This document shows positions 9,298-18,376 of a DNA stretch of 64,000 bases, piece after piece. Origin of the DNA: JAEWSN01 sp942493335 (GTDB lineage: Bacteria; Bacillota; Clostridia; DSM-8532); the NCBI GenBank assembly GCA_942493335.1, contig OW818693.1, forward strand, positions 4,340,001-4,404,000. The letters run 5' to 3'. Below the pieces are notes generated by a model. It made no database searches. It was not told the origin of the DNA and saw only the letters and a list, made by a program, of their open reading frames with translations. The first letter of the stretch is position 1, and every line of letters starts with the position of its first letter. The translations under genes and the position numbers were made by a program.

Positions 9298-10302
9298 ATG
9301 GAAAACCGATACATTCTGGCATTTCATGAATATCTGCATGCGTGGCTCTCCAGAAGGAGCATGCCCGAACTAATGAACCTTCTTTCGGCGGGTGCGACAG
9401 GCTTTGGAACGGGCTTTGATGAAAACGCATTTGGCGCTGCGGCCATCAAGCCGAGTCCCTATACGGATGCGGACTTATATATGCGTGATCTGCAGGATGC
9501 GCCGGATCCGGTCCGGTATGTAATCAAGAATCTGGCCGTGACGGAAATATCGGAGAATGCGGCTGTTGTGATGGCTGCCCTGGACCTTTCCGCGATGATT
9601 CTCGAACAATGGGTCCAGTTCCATGGCCTTCGCATCAGTCTTGTTCTTGCTGATCAGGGGGAAGGGTTGAAAATCCGGCACGATCACTTGTCCTTTCCCA
9701 CCGCCGTCCATGGAAAAGGCGAAGCCTATCCGTTGAAGGAGCTGGAAGAACGCATAAATGCTTTCGAACGTGTTCTGAAGGAACGTACGCGGACCCTGCG
9801 GGAAGCGTATATGGAACTGGCCATTGTCGTCAATACGGACAAGGTGACGGGTATCGCATCAAGACAAAAACTTGACGAAACCCTCCTTTCGGAACTGCAG
9901 CGCTATCGCCGGTACGACAATGTGTTTACAGTCCTGTTTTTCGATGTCGACCGGTTCAAGCAAATCAACGACACATTTGGCCATATCGGTGGCGACAGGA
10001 TTCTGAAGTCTGTCGCAGAGACCGTTTCAAGTGTTGTGCGGGAGACGGATCTGGTCGGCCGCTGGGGCGGCGATGAATTCATGGCCATTCTTCCGGAAAC
10101 CACCCCCGCTGCGGGCAGGGAACTCGCCCGCAAGCTGCAGGAGCGAATCAAGGACCTGTTCGCGGAGGATGGTTCGGCCATCAGTATCAGCATGGGGATC
10201 GCCGGTGCTGCGCCGGACGATACCCCGGAAACCCTGCTGGCGCGCGTCGATGCGGCCATGTACCGTGCCAAGGCTTCCGGGGGTGACTGCCTGTCCGAGT
10301 GA
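9298..10302 (+). CDS. SnoaL-like domain plus GGDEF diguanylate cyclase
   Basis: Predicted diguanylate cyclase making cyclic di-GMP from two GTP. ATG 9298 is favoured over 9265 because GGGAGG (9283-9288) fits it. Residues ~1-130 resemble an NTF2/SnoaL-fold sensor (GATGFGTGFDENAFG). A helical linker (~145-180) leads to the GGDEF domain at ~185-330. The active-site GGDEF (residues 257-261) is intact, and an RxxD inhibitory site (RETD) sits exactly five residues upstream, so product inhibition is likely. There is no membrane segment, so the signal is probably cytosolic and of unknown identity. Confidence 0.88.
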   Translation: MENRYILAFHEYLHAWLSRRSMPELMNLLSAGATGFGTGFDENAFGAAAIKPSPYTDADLYMRDLQDAPDPVRYVIKNLAVTEISENAAVVMAALDLSAMILEQWVQFHGLRISLVLADQGEGLKIRHDHLSFPTAVHGKGEAYPLKELEERINAFERVLKERTRTLREAYMELAIVVNTDKVTGIASRQKLDETLLSELQRYRRYDNVFTVLFFDVDRFKQINDTFGHIGGDRILKSVAETVSSVVRETDLVGRWGGDEFMAILPETTPAAGRELARKLQERIKDLFAEDGSAISISMGIAGAAPDDTPETLLARVDAAMYRAKASGGDCLSE

Positions 10303-10381
10303 ACCCTTGCGGAGGAAGTTTCGCGTTGTGGTTCAAGAACGGACTTCCGATTGAACTTCGGACGCCGTACGGTCATTGAGC

Positions 10382-10840
10382 TTACGGATGGGGCTTCACA
10401 TTGAGGTTCACGCCGAGGCGGTCTTCGCTGTCCACGATTGTCCAGCTCCCCCCCGGGTACATCCCGATGTTGCGCATCACATAACCCAGACTTTCAAGCT
10501 CGCCAACGACGGCATCACGGGCTTCACCCACCTGAAAACCCACATGATGTACGCCGTTACCGTGTTTGTCGAGAAACTCGCGGAAAGTGGAGGGATGGTC
10601 ATCGGGCTCGTGGACTTCGATGCAGAATCCCCGATCGCTGCAGTCGATCACCGCAAATTTCAGCCCGTAGCAGGCGACTTTTCCCCGATAGGTTTCGTTT
10701 GGATTGGGAACCGCTTCTGTGATGCGGACTTCCGGCTTCGGCACGTTGAAGAGACGACACCAGGCTTCCAGTGTGCTGTCCATGTCGCTGACGACCAGCG
10801 CGATCTGAATGAAACCATTGAGCGGGATAGCGTTCTGCAT
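10382..10840 (-). CDS. VOC (glyoxalase/bleomycin-resistance) superfamily protein
   Basis: Small metalloprotein-fold protein of 152 residues with two beta-alpha-beta-beta-beta modules. The first module starts at GFIQIALVVSD and the second at HHVGFQVGEA, with a terminal DRLGVNLN segment. The first-strand metal ligand is Gln rather than the commonest His, which is allowed in the family. GGGAGG lies 8 nt before its ATG. The superfamily includes epimerases, lyases and dioxygenases; a precise substrate cannot be given. It is read toward the GGDEF gene and divergent from the pyridoxamine kinase. Confidence 0.8.
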   Translation of the reverse strand: MQNAIPLNGFIQIALVVSDMDSTLEAWCRLFNVPKPEVRITEAVPNPNETYRGKVACYGLKFAVIDCSDRGFCIEVHEPDDHPSTFREFLDKHGNGVHHVGFQVGEARDAVVGELESLGYVMRNIGMYPGGSWTIVDSEDRLGVNLNVKPHP

Positions 10841-10862
10841 ACGGATTTCCTCCCTGTGTGTC

Positions 10863-10892
10863 TTGTTGGATCGGCATGAATCATGGCATAAT
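10863..10892 (+). promoter_or_regulatory. Possible promoter of the pyridoxamine kinase gene
   Basis: TTGTTG (10863-10868), 18-nt spacer, CATAAT (10887-10892), about 50 bp before ATG 10940. Match to consensus is moderate. Confidence 0.45.
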
Positions 10893-10939
10893 CACAATAT
10901 CACAAACGGATCCTTGTGGACATGGGAGGCGGAACAGAG

Positions 10940-11794
10940 ATGCATGACAGGATGCCCCGGGCGATGGCCCTTCACGATCTCGCGGGATATGGCAGATGCT
11001 CCCTGACCGTCATCCTGCCGGTCCTTTCGGTTCTCGGCGTGCAGGCCTGCCCGGTTCCGACTGCTGTTCTAAGTGCGCACAGTGGATATCCGGACTTCTC
11101 GTTCCATGATCTGACCGGAGTCATGGTGGATTTCAAGAACCACTGGCAGGCGATGAACCTTGATTTTGACTGCATCTATAGCGGTTTTCTCGGCAGTGTG
11201 GAGCAGATTGACATTGTTCTTGCTTTCATCCGTGAATTCAAGCAGGACGGGGGTCCGATGGTCATGGTGGACCCGGTCATGGGCGATGATGGTCTCCGGT
11301 ATCGTACTTACACCGATGCCATGCAGGCTCGGATGAAGGAACTGGTCGCTCATGCGGACATCATCACCCCGAACCTGACCGAAGCCTGTTTTCTGCTTGA
11401 TGAGCCATATCCGGGCGAGGTTGTTTCGCCGTCGATGGCGAGAGGGTTTGTGGAGAGACTTTCTGCGCTGGGACCGAAGCAGGTTGTGCTGACCGGAGCC
11501 AGGGAGAATGCTTCCGATGGCTATAACCTTGCATTCGATGCCACGCAAGGCCAATTCTGGCAGGTCGGTTACGAGCTGGTCCCAACAGGGTATCCTGGAA
11601 CCGGTGATCTTTTTGCCAGCGTGCTGCTTGGTTTGCTTTTGAAAGGACAGGCGCTTCGGCAGGCGCTCGAGGTTGCCACCCGATATCTGCGCATGACGGT
11701 CAGCCATACCCATGAGCGCGGAACACCGCCGCTGGACGGTGTGCTGTTCGAAGACACCTTGAGATTTCTGGTCCGGGAAGACTTGATGGCCTGA
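10940..11794 (+). CDS. Pyridoxamine kinase (PdxY/ThiD-like ribokinase family)
   Basis: ATP-dependent kinase of the ribokinase fold, 284 residues from ATG 10940, which has GGGAGG 10 nt upstream. Family hallmarks are the N-terminal HDLAGYGRCSL, VDPVMGDDG in the middle, TPNLTEACFLL, and the anion-hole/catalytic motif GYPGTGDLFAS near residue 215. It would phosphorylate pyridoxal or pyridoxamine for vitamin B6 salvage; a hydroxymethylpyrimidine kinase role is less likely given the overall match to clostridial pyridoxamine kinases. The next gene (aldo/keto reductase) follows after 91 bp. Confidence 0.85.
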   Translation: MHDRMPRAMALHDLAGYGRCSLTVILPVLSVLGVQACPVPTAVLSAHSGYPDFSFHDLTGVMVDFKNHWQAMNLDFDCIYSGFLGSVEQIDIVLAFIREFKQDGGPMVMVDPVMGDDGLRYRTYTDAMQARMKELVAHADIITPNLTEACFLLDEPYPGEVVSPSMARGFVERLSALGPKQVVLTGARENASDGYNLAFDATQGQFWQVGYELVPTGYPGTGDLFASVLLGLLLKGQALRQALEVATRYLRMTVSHTHERGTPPLDGVLFEDTLRFLVREDLMA

Positions 11795-11885
11795 GGGACA
11801 TTGTAGCATGAGGGGATGCGTCCATGATGCCCTGCAAAACAGGGGAACAACAGGATCAAACCAGGATGTGAGCAGGAGGAAAGAG

Positions 11886-12725
11886 ATGGATTTGAATATC
11901 CGCAGCACGATCGCGCTGAACAATGGGGTGGAAATTCCACGGCTCGGGCTTGGCGTCTTTCGGGCGAAAGACGGAGATGAAACGGTCCAAGCCGTCCGCT
12001 GGGCGCTGGAAGCCGGTTACCGGCATATCGACACGGCGGCCGTCTATGGAAATGAAGAAGGCGTCGGACGTGGGATACGCGAGAGCGGCCTCGACAGGAA
12101 AGACATTTTTCTGACGACAAAGCTTTGGAATGACGACATGCGGTCCAGCCGGCAGCACGAAGCATTCGAGGAAAGCCTGAAGCGCCTTGGAACGGACTAT
12201 GTGGATCTGTATCTGATCCATTGGCCTGTCAAGGAGAAGTACATGGAGTCGTGGCTTGTGATGGAACAACTGTACAAGGAAGGCAGAATCCGCGCCATCG
12301 GCGTCAGCAACTTCCTGCCCCATCATCTCGAAGACCTGATGAAGGTGGCGACGGTCGTTCCAGCCATCAATCAGGTGGAATGCCATCCCCTCCTTTCCCA
12401 GGCACCGCTGAAGGCCTTTTGCGACAAATTGGGGATCGCCTTCGAATCTTGGAGTCCGCTGGGCGGAAGCAGGGATGGAAACCTCACGGGAAATGCGGAG
12501 TTGACGGCCATTGGCAGCGCTTATGGGAAAACGGCGGCGCAAGTGATTCTTCGTTGGCATCTGCAGAAGGGATTTGTTGTGATTCCCAAGTCGGTGCATA
12601 AGGAACGAATTTCCGCCAATGCCGATCTATATGACTTTGCCTTGACCGAAGCGGATATGGCGGTCATTGATGCCATGAACGAGGACAAGCGGGTTGGGTC
12701 CCATCCGGATACATTTACGTTCTGA
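11886..12725 (+). CDS. Aldo/keto reductase
   Basis: NADPH-dependent oxidoreductase with a TIM barrel, 279 residues. The catalytic tetrad is complete: Asp49 and Tyr54 (HIDTAAVYGNE), Lys79 (TTKLW) and His112 (IHWPV). The segment AIGVSNF and the C-terminal VIPKSVHKERI cofactor-binding motif are typical of the 2,5-diketogluconate/glyoxal reductase subgroup. ATG 11886 is preceded by AGGAGGA. It converges with the esterase gene; the physiological aldehyde is unknown. Confidence 0.92.
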   Translation: MDLNIRSTIALNNGVEIPRLGLGVFRAKDGDETVQAVRWALEAGYRHIDTAAVYGNEEGVGRGIRESGLDRKDIFLTTKLWNDDMRSSRQHEAFEESLKRLGTDYVDLYLIHWPVKEKYMESWLVMEQLYKEGRIRAIGVSNFLPHHLEDLMKVATVVPAINQVECHPLLSQAPLKAFCDKLGIAFESWSPLGGSRDGNLTGNAELTAIGSAYGKTAAQVILRWHLQKGFVVIPKSVHKERISANADLYDFALTEADMAVIDAMNEDKRVGSHPDTFTF

Positions 12726-12784
12726 CGCATTCGCTTGTTCCGATCGTCAAGCGGTCTGCAGTTTCGACATAGGATTGTGACAGG

Positions 12785-13507
12785 CTATTCCTTCATCAAC
12801 CAGGACAGCGCGCGTTCATGCCGCTCCATGACTTCCCGGAAATGCCCGCCCTCATTCCATTCCAGCAGAAAATGTTCCGGAGAGGCGACATGCCCGGCAA
12901 GCTGTTTTGCAGTTTGCCGGGTATTGTCGCCCACTTTTCCCATTCTCGGGTTTCGGCTGTTTTCTTCCTTGATGCCGAGGGAAAGATAGACCCTGTCGGG
13001 TTGCCGGACCGGCCTATGGGTTTCCATGAAGGCCATCCAACCGTCGTACCACAGGGAACCGGACAGGCAGCCGATCTTTCCGAAGGTTCCGCTGACATGC
13101 AATGCAAACAGCGCGGTCAGCCCACCCAGGGAATAACCAAGCAGAACCGTGGACTCCGGTTCCGGCAATGTTCGATACCCTGCATCCAGAAACGGTTTGG
13201 CGGAACCGGAAAGACTGTCGAGAAAGGTGCAGGCGTGCCCGCCGAAGGATTTTTCACCGTTTCGAAGCGGTGGCGCCGGCCAGGGGGTGCAATCGTCGTT
13301 CCAGTCTTTCGGCCTGACCGCAAGCAACAGGAAAGCTTTGCAGGTCAAGCCGAAATGGGGTTCGAGGAGAGTCGCCAGCTGTTCGGGATCCTCCCCGCCA
13401 ATCCAATAGACGACCGGATACCGGGCTGTTCCGGATGCATAGCCGGGAGGCAGGTACAAGGTACAGTCGTATCCGCTGAGGGTCATGGATTGAATGCTGC
13501 CTTGCAT
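12785..13507 (-). CDS. Alpha/beta-hydrolase fold esterase (Fes/IroE-like)
   Basis: Cytosolic esterase-like protein of 240 residues with no signal peptide. The nucleophile elbow GYSLGG and the late His in GGHFREV are visible, giving a probable Ser-His-Asp triad, and the WIGGEDP region probably forms the oxyanion hole. Overall it resembles the putative-esterase family (PF00756), which includes siderophore and feruloyl esterases. GGGAGG is 5 nt before ATG. It follows the beta-mannosidase on the same strand after 134 bp, so it could deacylate hemicellulose fragments; that is inference. Confidence 0.8.
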   Translation of the reverse strand: MQGSIQSMTLSGYDCTLYLPPGYASGTARYPVVYWIGGEDPEQLATLLEPHFGLTCKAFLLLAVRPKDWNDDCTPWPAPPLRNGEKSFGGHACTFLDSLSGSAKPFLDAGYRTLPEPESTVLLGYSLGGLTALFALHVSGTFGKIGCLSGSLWYDGWMAFMETHRPVRQPDRVYLSLGIKEENSRNPRMGKVGDNTRQTAKQLAGHVASPEHFLLEWNEGGHFREVMERHERALSWLMKE

Positions 13508-13641
13508 GCATGCCTCCCGGGGAATCGTTTGATCAGGTGTGGTTTCGAGCCGTCTGCTGCGTGTTCATGCATCTTTTGAGAGATCATATGCCCGCTGTGA
13601 GATCCTGCATCAGATCCATATTCACACAATCCGGCATCTGT

Positions 13642-16371
13642 TCATGCAATGAACTTGAAAACGAGCCACATGAGGATGTTGTTCCTGTCCAGCCGCATGG
13701 CCAGACGAAGCCGCATGTCGTTCAGCGGACTGCCCGTTGGTTTCACATCCGCAAGGGATCGGACGCGGATTCGGGAGGTCAGGGCTTCCGCCGCAAGTCC
13801 CGCCTGGACCGGGAAGGTGATCTGGTATGAACCTCCCCCGCCGATGTCGAAGAAATTGTCGGAAAGAGGCTGGTCGAGTCCTTTCACCTGCACTTCGACG
13901 TAACGGGCAAACGAATCGGAGGTCAGGGTGAGTGTGGCGGTCGAACCGGAGATCGTCACGTTCTTATGAATCAACGGAACCCTCAATTTGGCCTGTTTGT
14001 CAGGAACCAACAGATGGGTTTGGACGGAGAGCGGTGTCCTGCCTCCTTTTGAATGCAGGGACAACTGCAGAACCGCCTGATTCTTCTTTTTCCCCTTGAG
14101 AATGTCTGCAAAACGGAGTGTTCCGACACATTTTGCCTGATTCGAACCGAGCATCGCGGAAAGGTTGCCGGCTGAGATCTCGCCACCGTTGAAGTCGGAT
14201 AGAACCCACTTTACGGTTCCCTCGAAGGATTCAGGCAGGTCGTTCACGACATGGATATCGGCATGATCCCGATACAGGTCACCGGAAACAAACTGCATCC
14301 GGTTGAAGTGCTGTGCTTTGTACTGGACAGCCTTGAAGCGCTTCCCGTAATCGATGCCGGCCCAGGAAGCGACCGGCCAGCAATCGTTGTACTGCCAGTA
14401 CAGGGAGCCGTTGCAGCGCCCTGTGTTCCGCCGCCAAAACTCGGTGGCGTTCCGGACCGTTTCGGCCTGCACAATCTGGGAGAGATAGAGGAAATCTTCG
14501 AAGGAAGCGGGATTGCGGTATTTGGCCAAAAGATAGAACAGCATCTTTTGGTTTCCGCCGCCGGATTTCTGATGGGCCAGCATGACGGGGCTGAACAGGT
14601 TCACCTCCGGATCCTCCGTGAACAGACGGATCGTATCCAAGGAAGGCAGGGATTCCATACCGAACTCCGAGCAGAAGCGGGTGGGGTATTTCCGAAACGA
14701 CTCGATGGGCAGCATGCCGTGCCAGACTAGCCAGAGATGGGTATCGCCTTTGCCGAGGTGGTTCGGCTTCTCCGGCTGTGTACCCGGAACGCGGATTCCG
14801 GAGGTGGGGGAACCAGGCCAGTAGGGGGTTGCGGCATCGTGCTCCTTCACCCACTCCGGCAGGATTTCATGGAAGAAATGATTTCCAGCCTCCCGGATAT
14901 CCGGCAGCTTTTTGGAGAATGCGCCGATCAGCTCGATCTCATTGTTGCCGCACCATAGCGCAAGGCTGGCGTGATGCCGGATACGGCGGACATTGTCCTC
15001 AACCTCGTGACGGACGGATTCCCGGAATTCCGGCTTGTGGAGCGGGTAGAGCATGCAGGCGAAGGCGAAGTCCTGCCAGACGAGGAGTCCATACCGATCG
15101 CACAGGTCATAGAAGGCGTCAGACTCGTAATAGCCGCCGCCCCAGACACGGAACATGTTCATGTTTGCATCGCGCGCGCTCCGGACATAGAAGTCCAGAT
15201 CCGCCTCCGTGGTCCGGGTGACAAAGGAATCCGTCGGGATCCAGTCCGCCCCTTTGGCGAAGATGGGCACGCCGTTCACATGAAAACGGAAATTGTTGCC
15301 CCATTCATCCGGACGGGTGTCCAGCGTGAGGGTGCGCAGACCGATGTTGCGGGTCCAGGTGTCAAGCGGAAGTGCATATGGATCCGGATTCACCTGGGAA
15401 TCCATCGGATTTGCATCCGTACCCATGCGTGTCTGGAACGCCGGCGGAAGTGCACCCGTACCTGTTGTCACCCGGGCAACCGCCGGATGGATGGGGGAAC
15501 CTTCCGATGCTTCCCAAAGGGAAACTTCCACCTGATAAAGCGGCTGTCCGCCTAATCCATTGCTCCACCAAAGCAGGGGATTGGCGATGCGCAGGGAAAG
15601 GATGGTTTTTTCTTCCCCATGGCAGGATGCCGCCGCTTCATGCCGGACGCCATCCGGACTTGTGACCTTGCACCGGACTGCAAGCGATGCCTTGGCTCCG
15701 GCCGATTCACTGTTGTGCGGCGTATGGCCGGTTCTTTCCACTTCTGTCCTGATATCCAAATCCACATGCCCGTCTGAATGGGCCTGCTGAATCTCCACAG
15801 CCTGGATGCGCGCCAGATCCCAGCCTTCCAGACCAATATGTCCGAATATGCCTGCAGGAGCCAGGTTCGGACCCCAGTCCCAGCCGAAATGGCATTGGGT
15901 TTTGCGCAGATGGGAGAGTCCGTCGGCGCCCATCCCCATGAACGGCATCCTGTCCGCTTCCTGTTTGGTCTTCAGGTAGGGAAGCGGGGAGCGGAACAGG
16001 ATATGAAGGGTGTTGAGGCCTGCATGCAGCAGATCCCGGATCTCGAACCGATAGGTGCGGTTCACGTTGTCGGTTTCGGCGAAGACCGTCCCGTTCAGTG
16101 AAAGGACTGCCAGGGTGTCGAGTCCGGAGACTGTCAGTTCAACCTGCTGCATGGACAACAGGGCTGCAGGTGCCTCGAAAGTGCGCCGATAGGCATAATC
16201 CTTCTCCGAAACCAGCTTGCCGGCTTCCTCGTTCCGTTCGCGGAAAGGATCCGCCAGCAATCCGTTTTTCATCAGGTCGAGGTAATTGCATCCCGGCAAG
16301 GTTCCAGGCAACCACACATCCGCGCCGGATTCCTGAAACTGCCATATTCCGCCCAAATCCATCTTCACCAT
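13642..16371 (-). CDS. Beta-mannosidase, glycoside hydrolase family 2
   Basis: Large GH2 enzyme of 909 residues that removes beta-mannose from manno-oligosaccharides. The start is ATG 16371, with AGGAGG 6 nt upstream, giving MVKMDLGGIWQF. An N-terminal sugar-binding domain (WLPGTLPGCNYLDL) and immunoglobulin-like domain precede the barrel. The acid/base Glu is near residue 478 in WCGNNEIEL and the nucleophile Glu near 569 in CSEFGMES, both as in beta-mannosidases. There is no signal peptide, so it acts on imported oligosaccharides. It is divergent from an AraC regulator. Confidence 0.92.
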   Translation of the reverse strand: MVKMDLGGIWQFQESGADVWLPGTLPGCNYLDLMKNGLLADPFRERNEEAGKLVSEKDYAYRRTFEAPAALLSMQQVELTVSGLDTLAVLSLNGTVFAETDNVNRTYRFEIRDLLHAGLNTLHILFRSPLPYLKTKQEADRMPFMGMGADGLSHLRKTQCHFGWDWGPNLAPAGIFGHIGLEGWDLARIQAVEIQQAHSDGHVDLDIRTEVERTGHTPHNSESAGAKASLAVRCKVTSPDGVRHEAAASCHGEEKTILSLRIANPLLWWSNGLGGQPLYQVEVSLWEASEGSPIHPAVARVTTGTGALPPAFQTRMGTDANPMDSQVNPDPYALPLDTWTRNIGLRTLTLDTRPDEWGNNFRFHVNGVPIFAKGADWIPTDSFVTRTTEADLDFYVRSARDANMNMFRVWGGGYYESDAFYDLCDRYGLLVWQDFAFACMLYPLHKPEFRESVRHEVEDNVRRIRHHASLALWCGNNEIELIGAFSKKLPDIREAGNHFFHEILPEWVKEHDAATPYWPGSPTSGIRVPGTQPEKPNHLGKGDTHLWLVWHGMLPIESFRKYPTRFCSEFGMESLPSLDTIRLFTEDPEVNLFSPVMLAHQKSGGGNQKMLFYLLAKYRNPASFEDFLYLSQIVQAETVRNATEFWRRNTGRCNGSLYWQYNDCWPVASWAGIDYGKRFKAVQYKAQHFNRMQFVSGDLYRDHADIHVVNDLPESFEGTVKWVLSDFNGGEISAGNLSAMLGSNQAKCVGTLRFADILKGKKKNQAVLQLSLHSKGGRTPLSVQTHLLVPDKQAKLRVPLIHKNVTISGSTATLTLTSDSFARYVEVQVKGLDQPLSDNFFDIGGGGSYQITFPVQAGLAAEALTSRIRVRSLADVKPTGSPLNDMRLRLAMRLDRNNILMWLVFKFIA

Positions 16372-16531
16372 GAGAGTCCTCCTGCTACGCGCTGTGGGTG
16401 CGTCCACTGTGTCGGTCCGATGAAACGCTTATGCCGAGGCCAAGATGATCGGATGCTTGCATCGTAGCAAAGCTTCGGATAGGATAGTTGCGGGAATGGA
16501 AGAATATTTGTGAGAATCGAAGGTCTTTCGC

Positions 16532-17245
16532 ATGGCATGGGAAACAGCTGAGCAGACCGCAAAGGAAAACCTCATGATCGGGCGTTTCCACCATCCCTAT
16601 CAGATGGAGAAGCGCTTTCTGGCGACATTGATTTCCGAGGGAGACCATCCCGTGGAATTTGCCGAAGCGTTGAAAACCTATTGGGATCTGTTGGCGCCCC
16701 AACCGCTGCGCGCCGCCAGGAATGCCGTCATCTGCCTTGTAACCGTGACCTGCCGGGCTGTCATCGAAGAAGGAGTCGACGCGGAACAGAGCTATTCGCT
16801 GAGCGATCACTATATCAACGAAGTGGAGCGACAACCTGACGACAAGCACCTGCGTCGGCTGATGGAGGACATTCTCCATCATTACGCGGCACTGGTGCGG
16901 GAAGCGCGCGTTCAGTCGTATCCGCTTCCGGTCACGCGGGCCATCCGCCACATCGACCACCATCTTTACAGTTCCCTGCATGTTCGTGAAGTGGCCGAGG
17001 CTGTCCGGCTTCACCCCAACTACCTTTCTTTCTTGTTCCGGAATTCGGTCGGCATGAATCTGACGACGTACATCCGGCAGCGAAAAATGAAGGAGGCAAA
17101 GGAACTTCTCCGGAACACGGACAGAACGGTGACAGAGATCGCCGGAATGCTGGGGTATTCGGATATTGCAGCCTTTTCAAACGCATTCCGGAAGCATTTC
17201 GGGATTTCACCGAAAACCGAGCGGAAAGGGTTGAAAACGGGATGA
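16532..17245 (+). CDS. AraC-family transcriptional regulator
   Basis: DNA-binding regulator of 237 residues. The C-terminal ~100 residues form two helix-turn-helix motifs (LHVREVAEAVRLHPNYLSFLFRN and TVTEIAGMLGYSDIAAFSNAFRKHFGISP), the classic AraC pattern. The N-terminal ~130 residues match no ligand domain I can name. There is no strong ribosome binding site at ATG 16532 (only GAAGG), so the start is uncertain. Because it is divergent from the beta-mannosidase gene across 160 bp, control of mannoside use is the likeliest role. Confidence 0.88.
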   Translation: MAWETAEQTAKENLMIGRFHHPYQMEKRFLATLISEGDHPVEFAEALKTYWDLLAPQPLRAARNAVICLVTVTCRAVIEEGVDAEQSYSLSDHYINEVERQPDDKHLRRLMEDILHHYAALVREARVQSYPLPVTRAIRHIDHHLYSSLHVREVAEAVRLHPNYLSFLFRNSVGMNLTTYIRQRKMKEAKELLRNTDRTVTEIAGMLGYSDIAAFSNAFRKHFGISPKTERKGLKTG

Positions 17246-17284
17246 CAGGCCTGGCCGCACTTCAGCAGCATGGAATGGAAAGGA

Positions 17285-17971
17285 TCAGCAGACCAGTCTC
17301 AACAGCTCTTCCAGCGTCCCGATTTCGTAAGTGGGTTGGATACCCGGTTTTGCAGGCACCTTGCCCGGATTGTACCAGCACGTGTCTATGCCGGCATTGA
17401 TGCCGCCTTGAATATCGGACGTCAGGCTGTCTCCGACCATCAGTACGGATTTTCGGTCTTCATGGCCGATTTCGGACAATATCAGGTCGAAGATGCGCGG
17501 GTCCGGCTTGGACATGCCTGCCACTTCCGAGATGAGAATCGCCTCAAAAAAATGGGAGATGGGTGACTTTGCGATGCGGACTTCCTGCACGCGTTTCAGC
17601 CCGTTTGTAAGAATGGCGAGACGGTGGGTTCGATGCAATGCTGCGACAACTGCTTCGCTTCCTTCCAGAAGAAAGCATGCAGCGCCCAGATTCGTTTCAT
17701 ATGCGTACGCAAAAGCATCCGGATCGAAATCAGCCCCGATGCGGAGCGCATAACGGCGGAAACGTTCCACCTTCAGCACTTTCTGGGCGATGAGACCCTC
17801 TTCGAATTCCTTCCAGATGGCTGAATTGACTTCCTGATAGGCAGGCAGAAACAGGGATTCCTCATAAGGAAAAGCGAATTCCTTCATGGTCTGTTCGAAG
17901 GCATACCGCTCGGAACGTTGAAAATCAAACAGGGTTTCGTCGGCATCGAACAGAATGACCTTGTATCGCAT
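17285..17971 (-). CDS. HAD-superfamily nucleotidase/phosphatase (YjjG/YfnB-like)
   Basis: Haloacid-dehalogenase-type phosphatase of 228 residues. Motif I is FDADETLFDF (Asp9, Asp11), motif II ILTNG, motif III Lys in GMSKPD, motif IV VMVGDSLTSD. The N-terminal motif and overall layout match the YjjG/YfnB group of house-cleaning pyrimidine 5'-nucleotidases. The start is ATG 17971 because AAGGAG lies just upstream; the frame stays open further upstream only because the adjacent repeats have a length divisible by three. Confidence 0.88.
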   Translation of the reverse strand: MRYKVILFDADETLFDFQRSERYAFEQTMKEFAFPYEESLFLPAYQEVNSAIWKEFEEGLIAQKVLKVERFRRYALRIGADFDPDAFAYAYETNLGAACFLLEGSEAVVAALHRTHRLAILTNGLKRVQEVRIAKSPISHFFEAILISEVAGMSKPDPRIFDLILSEIGHEDRKSVLMVGDSLTSDIQGGINAGIDTCWYNPGKVPAKPGIQPTYEIGTLEELLRLVC

Positions 17972-18008
17972 GGTTGACTCCTTGTGAACCACTGATGGAC
18001 CTGAAGAT

Positions 18009-18376
18009 GGGTTGGGACTCCTGCCATTGCAAGCAAAGGCAGGGTCTGCAGTATCGGCGATGAGCGTAGAGTATGGGTTGGGACGTCGGCAATTGCAAAC
18101 AATTACCGACGCTATAGTACCGGTAAGGAACATGGAGCAAGGGTTGGGACTCCTGCCATTGCAAGCAAAGGCAGGGTCTGCAGTATCGGCGATGAGCGTA
18201 GAGTATGGGTTGGGACGTCGGCAATTGCAAACAATTGCCGACGCTATAGTACCGGCAAGGAACATGGAGCAAGGGTTGGGACTCCTGCCATTGCAAGCAA
18301 AGGCAGGGTCTACAGTATCGGCGATGAGCGTAGAGTATGGGTTGGGACGTCGGCAATTGCAAACAATTGCCGACGC
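18009..18376. repeat. Tandem 66/132-bp palindromic repeat array
   Basis: Six consecutive 66-bp units, alternating types A and B: A1 18009, B1 18075, A2 18141, B2 18207, A3 18273, B3 18339 (cut short at 18376). Every unit starts with GGGTTGGGAC and then a hairpin. The B stem is a perfect 11-bp palindrome with a 4-nt loop (for example 18217-18227 with 18232-18242); B1 has one mismatch. The A stem (18021-18042) is 5 bp, an A-A mismatch, then more pairs. A and B share the design but not the stem sequence. It lies between the PIG-L stop and the HAD binding site, both minus strand, so it is probably transcribed. Confidence 0.92.

Noticed and set aside
18009..18376. CRISPR array or coding extension of the HAD gene
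   Set aside because: Spacers are not unique: the intervening sequences repeat every 132 bp. The open frames through the array exist only because 66 is divisible by three, and ribosome binding sites place the real starts outside.
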